64,000 nt of DNA from the NCBI RefSeq assembly GCF_015550425.1, contig NZ_JADNAT010000015.1:29290-93289 (forward strand), written 5' to 3'. Under the pieces are notes generated by a model that worked only from the letters and a program-made list of their open reading frames with translations, had not been told where the DNA came from and ran no database searches. Positions within the stretch are counted from its first letter, which is position 1. The number at the start of each line of letters is the position of its first letter. The DNA is from Clostridium sp. 1001275B_160808_H3 (GTDB taxonomy: Bacteria; Bacillota; Clostridia; Clostridiales; Clostridiaceae). Position numbers and translations under genes: made by a program. Shown one piece after another: positions 62,390 through 64,000 of the stretch.

Positions 62390-63379
62390 TTAAATAGGAT
62401 ATCTTCTAAGACGTACCCCATGAATAGCTACTCTTCCTTGAATTGCTTCTGGTATAGCTTCATAAATTATATTATCTATTTTAATTAAAGGAACTGCTCC
62501 TTCATGTATGACAGTATAATCGTGACCATTTTCCTCTAATCTTTTCCTTACTTCTCCTAGTCTTTGACTTGCGTTAGGAAACCATTCCTCCGTATCAATA
62601 AAGATAGATTGAGAACGTTCAATATCAGGAAAAATAAAGTTTATTCCAGTACCTGTTGGAGTTTTAATTGCATTTTTCTTCATATTTAAAAATCCCTTTA
62701 CAGCCATTTCAATTCCATGATAAATGTGAATATCATAAAGTTTCTTTGATATTTTATTATTTATAACTAAACTATGAATCTTTTTATATACTATTTCTAA
62801 ATCTCCCTTAGAAAAAACATCTTGCATGCATCCACTTTCTCTAAGAAGCCACAGCATAAACATGTTTTCATCACTTAAAACTCCATCTTCTAAAATTTCA
62901 GCTCTAAGGAATTCAACTATTCTAGAATATTCATCCATATTACTTCTATACTCTCTTAATGATAGTCCAGCTGTTTTGTAATACATATCACAACCTAATA
63001 AACTAGGTATTTCCTCAATATAATCATATCCTTTTAAAGAATCTGTCATAGAAATTTCAAGATTTTTTAGATGTTTATTAGCTAAATTAGATGCTTTTGA
63101 TAGCCACCAATTTAAATCTTCTTCTATAATTTCCTTCTTATTAAAAAGTGGTTTAAAAACTGCTTCCTGATATAAAGTGATATTAGGATTTTCAAGATAT
63201 GATTTTTTTAAGGATAGTTTATCATTAACCTCTATAAAATTACCATTTAAATAAGACTCTAAGATAACTGCTGCTGAAATACAATGAAGTGATATTTTTT
63301 TGACTGTGGTCATATGCTTACTGTCCTGTGCATTTAAAGCAATAATTGAATAGCTTTGTGATAATTTTAAATCTCTCAT
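62390..63379 (-). CDS. Uncharacterised 329-residue protein, perhaps GPP34-like in its N-terminus
   Basis: Soluble, helical protein without signal peptide. The N-terminal 60 residues (LKLSQSYSIIALNAQDSKH, then a helix SLHCISAAVILESYLNG) resemble the start of GPP34/GOLPH3-type domains, but the match is weak. The C-terminal part includes a TPTGTGINFIFPD segment and a basic final stretch GVRLRRYPI. It is upstream of and co-transcribed with the small MerR-type gene, so the two may be a regulator and its partner. GGAG precedes ATG 63379. Function is unknown. Confidence 0.6.
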   Translation of the reverse strand: MRDLKLSQSYSIIALNAQDSKHMTTVKKISLHCISAAVILESYLNGNFIEVNDKLSLKKSYLENPNITLYQEAVFKPLFNKKEIIEEDLNWWLSKASNLANKHLKNLEISMTDSLKGYDYIEEIPSLLGCDMYYKTAGLSLREYRSNMDEYSRIVEFLRAEILEDGVLSDENMFMLWLLRESGCMQDVFSKGDLEIVYKKIHSLVINNKISKKLYDIHIYHGIEMAVKGFLNMKKNAIKTPTGTGINFIFPDIERSQSIFIDTEEWFPNASQRLGEVRKRLEENGHDYTVIHEGAVPLIKIDNIIYEAIPEAIQGRVAIHGVRLRRYPI

Positions 63380-63556
63380 ACAATTCTCCTCTTTAACCCT
63401 AATTAATTTCTTATTATAAGTAAATTATATACAACTTACTTACTACTTACTACTTATGATTTGATAATACTACTATAACACTTATTTGTAAATACATTCC
63501 AAGTTAATTTTTACTTATTTATTTGTTTTATAATATAGAAAAAACTGTACAAAAAA

Positions 63557-63588
63557 GTAGCTAAACTTATACCATTAAATTTGGCTAC
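63557..63588 (-). terminator. Terminator after the small frameshifted gene
   Basis: GTAGCCAAA / TTTAGCTAC (eight of nine pairs), followed on the minus strand by six T. Its left arm starts at the stop codon of the small gene. Confidence 0.7.
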
Positions 63589-63732
63589 CTTTTATCAATA
63601 TAGATTTTTATAAGATTACTTTCATCACAAATTAACTTTTCAACTTCATTTAAATTTTTACCTATTTTATATTTAGGTTTTAAAATAGCTTATCATATAT
63701 CCATTTATTAAAATATCCTTAATCTTTTCCAT
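63585..63732 (-). pseudogene. Small 48-residue gene with a one-base frameshift
   Basis: From ATG 63732, behind AGAGGG, the frame reads MEKIKDILINGYMISYFK, then hits TAA after Thr. Reading shifted by one base from a run of four A (63678-63681), it continues PKYKIGKNLNEVEKLICDES and NLIKIYIDKR to TAG at 63585, followed at once by a terminator. With three A the gene would be intact. Signs of a real gene are the ribosome site, terminator and uniform composition. It is either a recent pseudogene or a sequencing error in the A-run. No family recognised. Confidence 0.55.
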
Positions 63733-64000
63733 TTTAACCCTCTTATTTGCATATTTTAATTTATATATTTATTTTAAATCTCTATTAAATCATAAGCAAT
63801 TAAAAAGCTATTTTTATAACTAACCCAAAGGACTTTACTCCTTTATAGAATTAAATATAGTTTTATTAAAGATTAAATTTCATTATCGGATAAATACTTT
63901 TATTTTCAAAGGGGCTCGCGTTTTAAACTGATACCTATGTCAAGGACATTATAAAAAAAGGGTTATGCACAAAGAAGATGATTTCTGTATTGAACAGGGG
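63733..64000. other. Right-edge region, possible start of a mobile element
   Basis: No complete gene. From about 63906 the sequence changes character: AAAGGGGCTCGCGTTTT, then a less AT-rich stretch containing CTATGTCAAGGACATTAT and an ATG at 63965 opening a frame MHKEDDFCIEQG that runs off the edge. This might be the end of an insertion sequence with its transposase, but too little is visible. Confidence 0.25.

Noticed and set aside
63670..63690. Programmed ribosomal frameshift in the small gene
   Set aside because: The needed shift is +1 at TTT-AAA-ACC; a -1 slip gives an immediate stop and no stimulatory element is seen. A mutation or read error is simpler.

Overview
The window is low-GC (visibly under one third G+C) chromosomal DNA of an anaerobic, endospore-forming Clostridium, probably host-associated. 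The evidence is a pyruvate:ferredoxin oxidoreductase, a pyrophosphate-type phosphofructokinase, spore genes (alpha/beta SASP, cotJABC, CotF-like coat proteins), T-box and PyrR leaders, strong AGGAGG ribosome sites, and two large secreted mucin O-glycan hydrolases. The species cannot be fixed from this sequence. No rRNA, tRNA, CRISPR array, prophage or complete insertion sequence was recognised.

Layout. 1-8.5 kb: a cut-off aminotransferase with a PHP phosphoesterase, a His/Cys-rich DUF1292 protein, PFOR with a folded leader, a flavodoxin, murG and a SASP. 8.5-16 kb: one minus-strand operon parE-parC-DJ-1-recJ (topoisomerase IV plus a repair nuclease) behind a promoter that overlaps a LexA-like box. 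16-24 kb: a membrane glycosyltransferase, glutamate dehydrogenase, membrane proteins including a rhomboid protease, and oligoendopeptidase F. 24-26.6 kb: a metal module (ZnuC/ZnuB-like transporter, Fur-family regulator, MntP-like exporter). 26.8-31 kb: phosphofructokinase, an ABC-F ATPase and dUTPase. 31-41 kb: two paralogous GGDEF-EAL proteins, a uracil permease with a two-site PyrR leader, a polysaccharide deacetylase, a tryptophan transporter under a Trp T-box, and a MATE exporter. 41-45 kb: small peptides, a TtcA-like protein, an EFR1-type flavodoxin/ferredoxin protein, a bicovalent-flavin oxidase, and two related foldback elements. 45-49 kb: spore coat genes on both sides of an archaeal-type aspartyl-tRNA synthetase, whose T-box has one codon-reading stem but two expression platforms. 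49-59 kb: the GH95 and GH101 mucinase pair. 59-64 kb: TraX-like protein, zinc ribbon, lipoprotein, a DUF6241-like protein that seems to use an AUA start, a MerR-type regulator, and a frameshifted small gene.

How the genes work together. PFOR, flavodoxin, glutamate dehydrogenase and pyrophosphate-dependent glycolysis describe amino-acid and sugar fermentation. GH101 releases O-glycans from glycoproteins and GH95 removes terminal fucose, a mucin-foraging pair. RNA-based control is frequent: T-boxes for Trp and Asp, tandem PyrR sites, an unassigned PFOR leader, and many strong intrinsic terminators. The most notable candidates are the duplicated-platform Asp T-box, the PFOR leader, the foldback elements nested inside hairpins, the loss of the cell-wall anchor from GH95, and the AUA start.
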